Notes: a model not told the origin generated them from the sequence alone. 5,671 nt of DNA from Bacteroidota bacterium (GCA_023433265.1 JAEZDR010000131.1:1-5671); one strand, 5' to 3'. Counted from the first letter of the stretch, positions 1-5,671 are shown. Numbers and translations: made by a program.

Positions 1-281
1 GTAATTTCGGTAGCATCCATCCAGAAGCCATTGATAGACACTTGCTTGTTTCTTGAAGTGAAACTGAAATTGATATCCTCATCGCTTGGGCCCATGTGGA
101 ATGTACCTGATGGAACATAGACCATTCCCATTGGCCTACCCATGCTGGCCCTTGACGACGCTTGCACACCAACGAGTTGACCGTTATCAGGTATCCCTCT
201 CGATTTTCCTCTCTTACTACAGCCTATAGTGGTTAACGCTATAGCAGCCAAAGCGGTCGCTACGATAAATTTTACTTTCAT
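1..281 (-). CDS. gldK: GldK-like T9SS/gliding lipoprotein, N-terminal 93 residues (3' end outside window)
   Basis: The ATG at 281-279 opens a frame that stays open to the window edge. Residues 1-20 form a lipoprotein signal (basic start, hydrophobic core) ending in a lipobox-like TTIG-C21, so the mature protein should be lipidated on Cys21. The following residues, SKRGKS, are basic and lack an acidic surface-export patch, which fits a protein facing the periplasm. Residues 50-93 carry the start of a formylglycine-generating-enzyme (SUMF/FGE-sulfatase) fold, with GMVYVPSGTFHMGPSDED and GFWMDATEI, a signature typical of GldK/PorK. In known systems GldK/PorK is an outer-membrane lipoprotein that forms a periplasmic ring with GldN/PorN in the type IX secretion system. 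Full-length family members are several times longer, so most of the gene lies to the left, where gldL, gldM and gldN usually follow; they cannot be seen here. Another FGE-fold lipoprotein such as GldJ is less likely but possible. Confidence 0.88.
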   Translation of the reverse strand, partial: MKVKFIVATALAAIALTTIGCSKRGKSRGIPDNGQLVGVQASSRASMGRPMGMVYVPSGTFHMGPSDEDINFSFTSRNKQVSINGFWMDATEI

Positions 282-312
282 TCTACAATACTGGTTATTG
301 AAGGGTAATAGG

Positions 313-342
313 CAAATGTAATCATTTAGTTTATTCTTACAA
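313..342 (-). promoter_or_regulatory. Bacteroidota-type promoter for gldK
   Basis: Reading the minus strand, TTG (342-340) is followed by a 19-nt spacer and then TACATTTG (320-313), an exact match to the TAnnTTTG -7 box. The spacing is within the range known for Bacteroidota sigma-70-like promoters. Transcription would start near 306-309, leaving a leader of about 25-28 nt before the gldK ATG. That leader (TATTGTAGA just before ATG) has no Shine-Dalgarno match, as is common in this phylum. This suggests gldK is transcribed separately from the upstream hemD operon. Confidence 0.68.
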
Positions 343-416
343 GTTTTACACAAAAAAGCTTTCCCACATCATTGAAAAAGTGCCCGAAATTCCTTAACGC
401 AAATTCGGAGATAAAA

Positions 417-448
417 TTGTGTAGAAGCCCAAGGGAGTAACTACACAA
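417..448. repeat. Perfect 8-bp inverted repeat (hairpin)
   Basis: TTGTGTAG (417-424) and CTACACAA (441-448) are exact reverse complements around a 16-nt loop, which itself contains CCC-AA-GGG. On the minus strand the hairpin is followed by TTTTAT, a weak terminator-like tail, so it might block readthrough toward the gldK promoter. On the plus strand a run of five T follows only after a gap. It could be a terminator, part of a structured RNA, or chance. Confidence 0.5.
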
Positions 449-716
449 ACACATTTTTCCATGAGGGGGGGAAGCTGATTCTCTGCCGACCTTGTCAGCA
501 GCGTGCAAAGCTTTAAAAATTTGCGCTAATATAGTATGGTTTTTGAAAACAGCAAATGTTTTTTCGATAGACAGTGACAAGAAAAACCTTACCGGAATAA
601 ATAGCAGAATGCTTTTAAATGTAAAAGGCTGGATTGCAATATACGCAAGCATTAAACAAGATACTGCTAAGTGTAGGAAAGACTGAAATGAGGTAGAAAA
701 GCCCAACAGGGGGATG

Positions 717-749
717 GTATTTGCTACAGTGAACGGTGACTGCAAATAC
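717..749. repeat. Perfect 8-bp inverted repeat with inner extension
   Basis: GTATTTGC (717-724) and GCAAATAC (742-749) are exact reverse complements. After a 3-nt bulge the stem can continue with AGT (728-730) and ACT (739-741), leaving an 8-nt loop. There is no T-run next to it on either strand, so it does not look like an intrinsic terminator. It could be a dyad operator or an RNA stem. No function is assigned. Confidence 0.5.
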
Positions 750-880
750 AGACTAGAACAGGGGGAAGGCTATGCGGCATCCGGGGCTAGCTATGCATCA
801 CCGATGTGTAAGCTATGACTATAATGTAGTTGTCTTTGAGGTTAGGTGGCGATAGAAGTGAGATAAGCTGGCTATAAGAT

Positions 881-946
881 GAAGGCTAGGTAAAACCTAG
901 GTAGAACCTAGCTAAAACCTAGCTAGGACCTAGCTGAAACCTGGCT
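881..946. repeat. 11-bp tandem repeat, consensus AAAACCTAGCT, five clear copies plus one degenerate
   Basis: Five contiguous 11-bp units run without gaps: AAAACCTAGGT (892-902), AGAACCTAGCT (903-913), AAAACCTAGCT (914-924), AGGACCTAGCT (925-935) and GAAACCTGGCT (936-946). A diverged copy, GAAGGCTAGGT, precedes them at 881-891. The ACCT core followed by AG or GG is nearly constant, and variation sits mainly in the first three bases. The array contains smaller dyads: ACCTAGGT (895-902), CTAGGT/ACCTAG around AAA (886-900), and AGCTAGG/CCTAGCT around one base (921-935). Because CTAG puts TAG on both strands and the period is not a multiple of three, stops fall in every frame, so the array is not coding. 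It may be a protein-binding array with one site per helical turn, or an intergenic microsatellite. Confidence 0.88.
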
Positions 947-1056
947 TAAACCCCCATCCAATGGGTTTCGGCATTTATCTAGCCTCTCCCCTACCCTACC
1001 GGGTGATAGAAAGCGAAGATTGCAGGAAATAGCAGAAACGGTAAGGCCGTTGGTAG

Positions 1057-1090
1057 AAAAAAAAATTTCCGGACCTGAGGAGACGGAAAT
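1057..1090 (-). terminator. Intrinsic terminator downstream of hemD
   Basis: On the minus strand, ATTTCCG (1090-1084) pairs with CGGAAAT (1071-1065) to form a 7-bp stem over a 12-nt loop, followed at once by an uninterrupted run of nine T (1065-1057, the first of which is the last stem base). It begins 44 nt past the hemD stop. The stem is short and only partly GC-rich, but the position, orientation and T-run are right for the end of the three-gene minus-strand operon. Confidence 0.68.
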
Positions 1091-1134
1091 ATAGTATCGA
1101 TTTAAAGGTAACTGATTGCAACCTGCATTGCTAA

Positions 1135-1932
1135 TCAGGCTTTGATACCTGCAAGAAACTTATCGAGGGCAGCAACCATACTGGGCGCCTGTGGGGTTGG
1201 CGCCGCGATATCAAGCCTTAAGCTGGCATCTTCTATAGCCTTAGCGGTATTGTTTCCGAAAGCGCCGAAGTAAATGCCGTTTTGTTTGAAGTCAGGGAAA
1301 TTATCAAAGAGACTTCGAATACCACTTGGCGTAAAGAAACAAATTACATCAATGTTGTTCTGTTTAAAAACCTCTTTAACATCGCTGCTTACGGTTCTAT
1401 ACATGAAGGCAAGTTGGTACCCGCACTTATTTGATTTTAAGTAGTTTACAATTTCGTTATCCTGTTGATTTTCGCTGCAGACATACAGAAACTGTTCATT
1501 CTCTTTGTGCTTATTGATTACATCGAAGAGGCTTTTATTGGTACCATCTGCACCGTAAAATACTTTACGCTTGCGGTAGAGAATGAATTTTTGTAGATAG
1601 AGAGCAACCGCCTCCGTAATGCAGAAGTACTTTGTATCCTGCCCCACAGAGATTTTCATTTCCTCACAGGTGCGAAAAAAATGGTCGATAGCATTCCTGC
1701 TGGTAAGAATGACTGCAGAAAAAGAAGTAATATCAATTTTCTGTTTCCTGAAGTCCCTTGCAGCGATAGGTTCTAACTGGATAAATGGTTGGAATAGAAA
1801 CTCAACTTCATATCTCCTGGCAAGCTCAAAATAAGGTGACTTATCGCTTTCCGGTCTTGGCTGTGTAATCAGGATCCTTTTGACAGTATTTCTAACGTTA
1901 GTGGTTGTGGTTCTTGCCCCGGATTTTGCCAT
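1135..1932 (-). CDS. hemD: Uroporphyrinogen-III synthase (HemD-like, HEM4 family), 265 aa
   Basis: HemD closes and rearranges hydroxymethylbilane to uroporphyrinogen III, a cytoplasmic step leading to heme, siroheme and related tetrapyrroles. The 265 residues match the usual two-lobed HEM4 enzyme of about 250 residues. Residues 18-24 (KRILITQ) start the first lobe. ILTSRNAIDHFF at 75-86 is the family TSxNA motif. VICFFTPSGIRSLF at 196-209 is the matching element in the second lobe. GAFGNNTAKAI at 223-233 and PTPQAPSMVAAL at 245-256 are the C-terminal signature. I chose ATG at 1932; a TTG four codons earlier (1944) is in frame but less likely. The first 17 residues are a Thr/basic-rich extension before the fold. 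The gene lies 29 bp after the DUF4271 gene and a terminator follows it. HEM4 sequences are highly divergent and no other synthesis genes adjoin it, so enzymatic activity is inferred rather than shown. Confidence 0.86.
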   Translation of the reverse strand: MAKSGARTTTTNVRNTVKRILITQPRPESDKSPYFELARRYEVEFLFQPFIQLEPIAARDFRKQKIDITSFSAVILTSRNAIDHFFRTCEEMKISVGQDTKYFCITEAVALYLQKFILYRKRKVFYGADGTNKSLFDVINKHKENEQFLYVCSENQQDNEIVNYLKSNKCGYQLAFMYRTVSSDVKEVFKQNNIDVICFFTPSGIRSLFDNFPDFKQNGIYFGAFGNNTAKAIEDASLRLDIAAPTPQAPSMVAALDKFLAGIKA

Positions 1933-1961
1933 GCGTTTGCCCAAGAAAATTCTTTACAAAA

Positions 1962-2897
1962 TTAAATACTTGTTTCAATTTGATTGAGTACCACCTTATA
2001 AATCACCAAGAGTGGAGCAATCTCGACGCCACAAAGGTAGATAAAAAAATGCAATGGATTCAGGCGAAGCTCCCGGTGCAGCGTAGTATAGCCCACCACG
2101 TAACGGTAAACGAACATAGTGGTTAATAACCCTATCGCTATAACTACCACCACGTCTACCACTACAATATCGCCGTAGGCAATAAAGAACAATAATGGCA
2201 ACAGGCAAATACCAGCAATCTTATTTGCCAGGAACACGATAAAAAGATAAGTGGCTGCAGTTTCAGTTGCCTGGAAAAGCCAGCCAGTGAAGCTGATAAA
2301 AAGAAACTTACCTGCATAAATGCACCCTATTGCAAGCACGCTGTACAGAAATAGTTCCCAAAATTCAGGGTGTATTGGTTGCTTATGGTAGAGGACAAGG
2401 GTGATGAATAAGGCAGCTGTAACAAAAAAAAGAATATTGAAGAAAAGAGAGGCAAGCCTGTTTTGAGCAAGCTGATCTCTTGTTTGTCTCTGCCGAAATG
2501 AAGACTGAAAGAACAAACGAAAGATGTTGTCGAAGTATTTGGAAAAAACAGTTCGCAGGAAAGCAAGGAATAACATTATCCCGGTCAATAGATAAAAAAG
2601 TGCATCGTTGTTTTCTACCTCACGATCGTGCGATAAGAGATAAAAAGGCTTATTCTTGAGCGGAGGTAAGCCATAAACCTGGAATGGCGAGCGATGGGCA
2701 GAATCATTTTCAAACCAGGTAAGAAGGTATGCAGGGCGAACATCTCTATAAATACCCTGCTGTAATAACGGAGCTCCCGTGCTACCGGCTTGGAGCATAC
2801 TGTCCCCTGTGGGAGACAATGATCCGGCTGCAGAATCCGTCTGCGCCAGAGAACAAAACGAAATAAATAACAATAAAACCGTGCAGATAAACTTCAT
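1962..2897 (-). CDS. DUF4271 family membrane protein, 311 aa, function unknown
   Basis: The protein begins with a signal peptide (MKFICTVLLLFISFCSLAQ, residues 1-19) and a polar segment of about 75 residues likely in the periplasm. Six hydrophobic segments follow, near 99-118, 151-170, 181-202, 214-238, 243-263 and 283-303. The Arg/Gln-rich link before the second helix (FRQRQTRDQLAQNRL, 134-148) and the ending with HRELRLNPLHFFIYLCGVEIAPLL (274-297) resemble the DUF4271 family of Bacteroidota. No catalytic motif is recognisable, and I do not assign a function. A GTG start at 2987 would lengthen it by 30 residues but overlap the upstream gene by 62 bp and hide the signal peptide, so ATG 2897 is preferred. 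It sits 28 bp after the TamA-like gene and 29 bp before hemD, suggesting co-transcription. A stretch of valines (VVVDVVVV, 245-252) inside a helix is unusual but plausible for a membrane span. Confidence 0.82.
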   Translation of the reverse strand: MKFICTVLLLFISFCSLAQTDSAAGSLSPTGDSMLQAGSTGAPLLQQGIYRDVRPAYLLTWFENDSAHRSPFQVYGLPPLKNKPFYLLSHDREVENNDALFYLLTGIMLFLAFLRTVFSKYFDNIFRLFFQSSFRQRQTRDQLAQNRLASLFFNILFFVTAALFITLVLYHKQPIHPEFWELFLYSVLAIGCIYAGKFLFISFTGWLFQATETAATYLFIVFLANKIAGICLLPLLFFIAYGDIVVVDVVVVIAIGLLTTMFVYRYVVGYTTLHRELRLNPLHFFIYLCGVEIAPLLVIYKVVLNQIETSI

Positions 2898-2925
2898 GCT
2901 GAAAACCAAAAGTATAAAAGGGAGT

Positions 2926-4677
2926 TTAGAAAACGGCTGCAAAGCCAATATGTATTTTAGACTGCCGTAAATCAAATTTGGTTTCACTGCGTTTGCCTAC
3001 AGCATAGGCTATATTGAATATGCCGCCCTTTGTTTCGAGTGAAAGACCCAGCCCGCCGCTAACGAAGTAATTTCTTGCGTTTGAAAATGACGTATGTAAA
3101 GCTGACGTTGCCACATCGGAAAAAACACTGAAATAGGAGTTTCGTTGCAGCAGGTACCGATACTCCACGGTGGCAACACCATAGTTATTTGCAAAAATGC
3201 TTTCTTCATCAAAACCTCTGAGGATCTTATATCCACCGATTTGAAATAGCTCATTGCGCAGGTAGGTATTTGAAAATATCCAACCGGTTTGCAATTGAAG
3301 TTTTACGGTTGCCTGCTTACCAACCTTATTATAACGGGTAACATTTGCAGCTAACCTAACAAGGTAGCCTTTCAATTGCAGTGAGTCGTAAAGAGCATTG
3401 AGGCTTCCTCCTGGCAATTTTAGTTGACTGATGATATTGTTTCGCTTGATTGTTTTTGAACCTCCTGAGGCAGCAACAGTTGCCTCCCACCCGCTGATGG
3501 GGTTGTTCCAATAATTGGTATTGATATACTTATACTCTGTACCGAATAGCAAAGAACTAAGGTCGAGCATTTCAGGTAGCCGTTGTGACATTTTGATAGC
3601 GGCTGTGTCTATTTCGAGCAGCCTGCTGCTAAACATTTGAAGAGACAGCTTCAGCCATTGATTCTGTTTTACCTGAAAGGTAGCGCCTACATTGCCGGAG
3701 ACATTCAGGAAAGCGGAGTCCTTTTTAAATAACTCAAAGTTTAGATCGATTCCTAACCCCAAGCCTAGAAAATAGGGCTGATTATAGCCTAGTTTAAGCC
3801 GGGGGGACTTTGGCTGAAGTTGTTGCCATTGGAGAGAGATATTTTCAGCGGCACCAAAACTGTTGGTGAGGTTCAATAACGCTTCACCCGTTAACAGCAA
3901 TTTTCCACCTAATTGTTGATTTGCAGGCAGAAATCCCAGTAATGCGTTTACCTGGTTGACAGGCCGGTTTTTGAGAAATAAATTGATGACTGCACCTGAG
4001 TTGTACATTTCAACTGTATAGGGGGTCTGCTGCTCTACGAAGCTGAGCCTGCTAAGCTTTGCATCTATTTGAGTAATAACATCAGCATTGTAAGGCATGC
4101 CTTTTTTAATAGAAAGATGCTTTTCAAGGAAATCCGGGGATAGCCTGGCATTACCATGAAGGCGAATGCTATCGATACGATAGAATACCCCTTTATCTAT
4201 CTCGACCATTGCAGCTATATCCGAACCGTTGATATCAACACTATCTAACCTGATACGGGCAAAAGGGTAACCTGCATTTTCGTAATCAACGAGTATTTGT
4301 TCAAGGTATCCTTCTATTTCTTCGGGACTTAATGTTCTATTCCTAACCTCGAAAGAGTGCTCACCTGACGGGTTTCGCAGCTTGATAGATGTCCAGTTGT
4401 AGCGTTTACCGACAAAGACAAAAGCAGTTGCGGAGCCGGACCCGTACTGTACGGAATCGACCGATGCTGCGAGAAACCCTTTTACTCTTAGCAAGGATGG
4501 AAATTTATTGAGGTATAATTGAGCTGCATCCCTGCTTGAAAATGTTGTTTGAACCTGGGGGAGTGAAGATTCGCCGGCTTCTGTTACATAGCGAACATCG
4601 TATTGGCCGAAACCAGGTGTAGCCGCCAGTAGCAGGATTAACAAAAAGGTTGATTGTTGCACAGCTAACTTCGCCAT
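2926..4677 (-). CDS. TamA/BamA-like (Omp85 superfamily) outer-membrane protein, 583 aa
   Basis: Omp85 proteins insert or translocate proteins at the outer membrane through POTRA domains and a 16-strand barrel. Residues 1-24 are a signal peptide ending near GFG. The periplasmic part (about 45-238) reads as three POTRA-like units: about 45-92; 94-161 with LSPEEIEGYLEQILVDYENAGYPFARI; and 164-238 with VFYRIDSIRLHGNARLS, the clearest. The barrel spans about 240-583 and includes FQIGGYKILRGFDE (478-491), the conserved RGF element of the Omp85 barrel lid loop. The chain ends in KIHIGFAAVF with a terminal Phe, as expected of an outer-membrane beta signal. Three POTRAs and 583 residues match TamA (577 in E. 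coli) better than the essential BamA, which has five POTRAs and over 800 residues. ATG 4677 is preferred over the in-frame TTG at 4689 because it directly precedes the signal peptide. It is first in a likely operon with the DUF4271 gene and hemD. Its substrate cannot be told from sequence. Confidence 0.86.
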   Translation of the reverse strand: MAKLAVQQSTFLLILLLAATPGFGQYDVRYVTEAGESSLPQVQTTFSSRDAAQLYLNKFPSLLRVKGFLAASVDSVQYGSGSATAFVFVGKRYNWTSIKLRNPSGEHSFEVRNRTLSPEEIEGYLEQILVDYENAGYPFARIRLDSVDINGSDIAAMVEIDKGVFYRIDSIRLHGNARLSPDFLEKHLSIKKGMPYNADVITQIDAKLSRLSFVEQQTPYTVEMYNSGAVINLFLKNRPVNQVNALLGFLPANQQLGGKLLLTGEALLNLTNSFGAAENISLQWQQLQPKSPRLKLGYNQPYFLGLGLGIDLNFELFKKDSAFLNVSGNVGATFQVKQNQWLKLSLQMFSSRLLEIDTAAIKMSQRLPEMLDLSSLLFGTEYKYINTNYWNNPISGWEATVAASGGSKTIKRNNIISQLKLPGGSLNALYDSLQLKGYLVRLAANVTRYNKVGKQATVKLQLQTGWIFSNTYLRNELFQIGGYKILRGFDEESIFANNYGVATVEYRYLLQRNSYFSVFSDVATSALHTSFSNARNYFVSGGLGLSLETKGGIFNIAYAVGKRSETKFDLRQSKIHIGFAAVF

Positions 4678-4709
4678 TTGATTCAGCAAGATTAACTATT
4701 AACGTAAAA
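4678..4709. other. 32-bp divergent intergenic gap between the TamA-like gene and hemW
   Basis: The two start codons point away from each other with only 32 bp between them, AT-rich near hemW (GTAAAA directly before ATG). This is too short for two complete promoters with leaders, so at least one promoter should lie inside the opposite gene's 5' coding sequence. I found no exact TAnnTTTG box for either direction in or near the gap. The nearest for hemW is TAACTTCG at 4666-4673, which has a mismatch and no TTG at the right distance. Confidence 0.6.
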
Positions 4710-5671
4710 ATGGCAGGCATTTATATACACATTCCTTTTTGCAGGAAGGCTTGCCATTATTGCAACTTCCATTTCTCAACCGTTCATACACTGGTAGATG
4801 AAATGGTTCATGCCATTTCGAAAGAAGTTGAATTAAGGAAAGAATACCTGCAAGGAGAAGTTATAGAGACCGTGTATTTCGGTGGAGGAACACCGTCTCT
4901 GTTGTCTATAGGCCAGCTAGCAAGCATTATTGAACAGGTATCGAGGTTTCATAGTATTAGCGCTGGCGCTGAGTTTACGCTTGAAGCAAACCCGGACGAT
5001 ATTGGCCCGGAAAGATTAAGCAGTTGGTCGCGGCTGGGTATCAACAGGCTTAGCATCGGGACCCAGTCGTTTTACGATGAAGACCTCCAATGGATGAACC
5101 GTAGCCACTCTGCTGAACAATCGAGGACGGCCATATTGCTTGCACAGGATAAGGGATATCACAACCTAAATATTGACCTTATTTATGGAACTCCCGGACT
5201 AAGCAATGAAAGATGGTTGCAGAACCTGGAAACCGCGACTTCATTGGAAATACCTCATCTATCTTGCTATGCATTGACGGTAGAGCCAAAAACAGCACTT
5301 CAAAGCCTGATCAGTAAGGGTAAGTTCCCTGATGTGGAGCCGGAGATGCAAAGCGAACAATTTGATATGCTTATGCGTTTCGCTGAATCGAACGGCTACG
5401 AGCACTACGAAATATCCAACTTTGCTAAGATGGGTTGTAGAAGCAGGCACAACAGCAGCTATTGGGCTGGAACAAAGTATCTTGGCCTGGGCCCCTCTGC
5501 ACACTCATTCAATGGAGAAAGCCGCCAGTGGAACGTGGACAACAATGCCTTGTTTATTAAAAGCCTTGAGAAGGGCATAGTTCCATTTGAAGTAGAAAAG
5601 CTTACGACAGAGCAAAAAGCCAATGAATATATCATGACCAGCCTGAGGACAATGGAAGGCCTGGACAAGCT
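4710..5671 (+). CDS. hemW: HemW, radical SAM heme chaperone, first 320 codons (3' end outside window)
   Basis: HemW is a radical-SAM protein related to HemN (oxygen-independent coproporphyrinogen III oxidase) that binds and delivers heme; family members are often misnamed as the oxidase. The start YIHIPFCRKACHYCNF (5-20) holds the CxxxCxxC [4Fe-4S] cysteines 11, 15 and 18. Position 20 is Phe, where true HemN has a fourth Cys, which favours HemW. Further family motifs are GGGTPS (58-63, SAM-binding), LEANPDD (91-97), INRLSIGTQSF (111-121), DLIYGTPG (156-163), YEISNFA (233-239), HNSSYW (247-252), YLGLGPSAHSF (257-267) and LRTMEGLD (312-319). The family is usually about 375-380 residues, so some 55-60 C-terminal residues are missing to the right. 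ATG 4710 leaves almost no room for an earlier start and places the CxxxCxxC motif at the usual distance. It is divergent from the TamA-like gene, so probably not part of the same transcript. Confidence 0.95.
   Translation, partial: MAGIYIHIPFCRKACHYCNFHFSTVHTLVDEMVHAISKEVELRKEYLQGEVIETVYFGGGTPSLLSIGQLASIIEQVSRFHSISAGAEFTLEANPDDIGPERLSSWSRLGINRLSIGTQSFYDEDLQWMNRSHSAEQSRTAILLAQDKGYHNLNIDLIYGTPGLSNERWLQNLETATSLEIPHLSCYALTVEPKTALQSLISKGKFPDVEPEMQSEQFDMLMRFAESNGYEHYEISNFAKMGCRSRHNSSYWAGTKYLGLGPSAHSFNGESRQWNVDNNALFIKSLEKGIVPFEVEKLTTEQKANEYIMTSLRTMEGLDK

Larger units (their letters stand above)
282..1134. other. Long non-coding region between hemD and gldK
   Basis: About 850 bp separates two minus-strand genes that are otherwise in a compact neighbourhood. 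I see no convincing gene, tRNA, tmRNA, RNase P or SRP RNA signature on either strand. It holds the gldK promoter at its left end and the hemD terminator at its right end. Between them are a cluster of inverted repeats at 384-526, an 8-bp inverted repeat at 717-749, an 11-bp tandem repeat at 881-946 and a C-rich stretch at 983-1000. The tetranucleotide CTAG, generally rare in bacterial DNA, occurs nine times between 753 and 982. The open frames here are short, start at non-ATG codons or overlap each other, and resemble no family I know. Confidence 0.75.

Noticed and set aside
465..471. Run of seven G as a phase-variable tract
   Set aside because: It is not within a credible gene or promoter, so there is no visible target for switching.
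492..686. Open frame of 64 codons on the plus strand
   Set aside because: No recognisable family, no promoter or ribosome-binding signal, no ATG start (it begins at TTG), and it lies opposite another spurious frame.
326..745. Open frame of 139 codons on the minus strand in the intergenic region
   Set aside because: It starts at TTG, runs through the gldK promoter and the inverted-repeat cluster, resembles no family, and overlaps another open frame on the other strand. Judged non-coding.
881..946. CRISPR array
   Set aside because: Units are 11 bp and contiguous with no spacers, and no cas gene is present.
746..1056. tRNA or other housekeeping RNA
   Set aside because: No T-arm motif, cloverleaf, tmRNA, RNase P or SRP signature could be found on either strand.
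2898..2987. 30-residue N-terminal extension of the DUF4271 gene from a GTG
   Set aside because: It would overlap the upstream gene and place a standard signal peptide inside the protein. ATG 2897 starts exactly at that signal peptide.
4666..4673. TAACTTCG as a hemW -7 promoter box
   Set aside because: One mismatch to TAnnTTTG and no TTG element 17-23 bp upstream; the only TTG nearby is about 13 bp away.
4678..4689. TTG start four codons before ATG 4677 for the TamA-like gene
   Set aside because: The ATG directly precedes a normal signal peptide, and the TTG adds nothing supported by the family.
4710..5671. Calling the gene hemN (oxygen-independent coproporphyrinogen III oxidase)
   Set aside because: Phe rather than Cys at residue 20 after CxxxCxxC and the early start of the motif at residue 11 match HemW rather than HemN.

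Overview
The window looks like chromosomal DNA from a member of the Bacteroidota. Three things point that way: a gliding/type IX secretion lipoprotein gene (gldK), a DUF4271-type membrane protein, and a Bacteroidota-style promoter (TTG, 19-nt spacer, TAnnTTTG) with no clear Shine-Dalgarno sites. The residue style of the HemD-like and GldK proteins suggests the Chitinophagaceae or a relative, but that placement is inference.

Layout from left to right. Positions 1-281 (minus) hold the first 93 codons of gldK, cut off by the window edge, with a good promoter match at 313-342. Positions 282-1134 are a long non-coding stretch. It contains the gldK promoter, several inverted repeats, an 11-bp tandem repeat rich in CTAG (881-946) and an intrinsic terminator (1057-1090). 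Next come three minus-strand genes with gaps of 28 and 29 bp, transcribed in the order TamA/BamA-like outer-membrane protein (4677-2926), DUF4271 six-helix membrane protein (2897-1962), and HemD-like uroporphyrinogen-III synthase (1932-1135). They are probably one operon ending at the terminator. Across a 32-bp divergent gap, hemW begins at 4710 on the plus strand and runs off the right edge after 320 codons.

The genes join two themes. One is the envelope and secretion: GldK of the T9SS outer-membrane ring, an Omp85-family protein with its beta barrel, and a polytopic membrane protein with a signal peptide. The other is heme: HemD in tetrapyrrole synthesis and HemW as a heme chaperone. No obviously new system is visible. 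The parts most worth a second look are the 11-bp tandem array and its structured non-coding surroundings, and the uncharacterised DUF4271 gene placed between the TamA-like gene and hemD.
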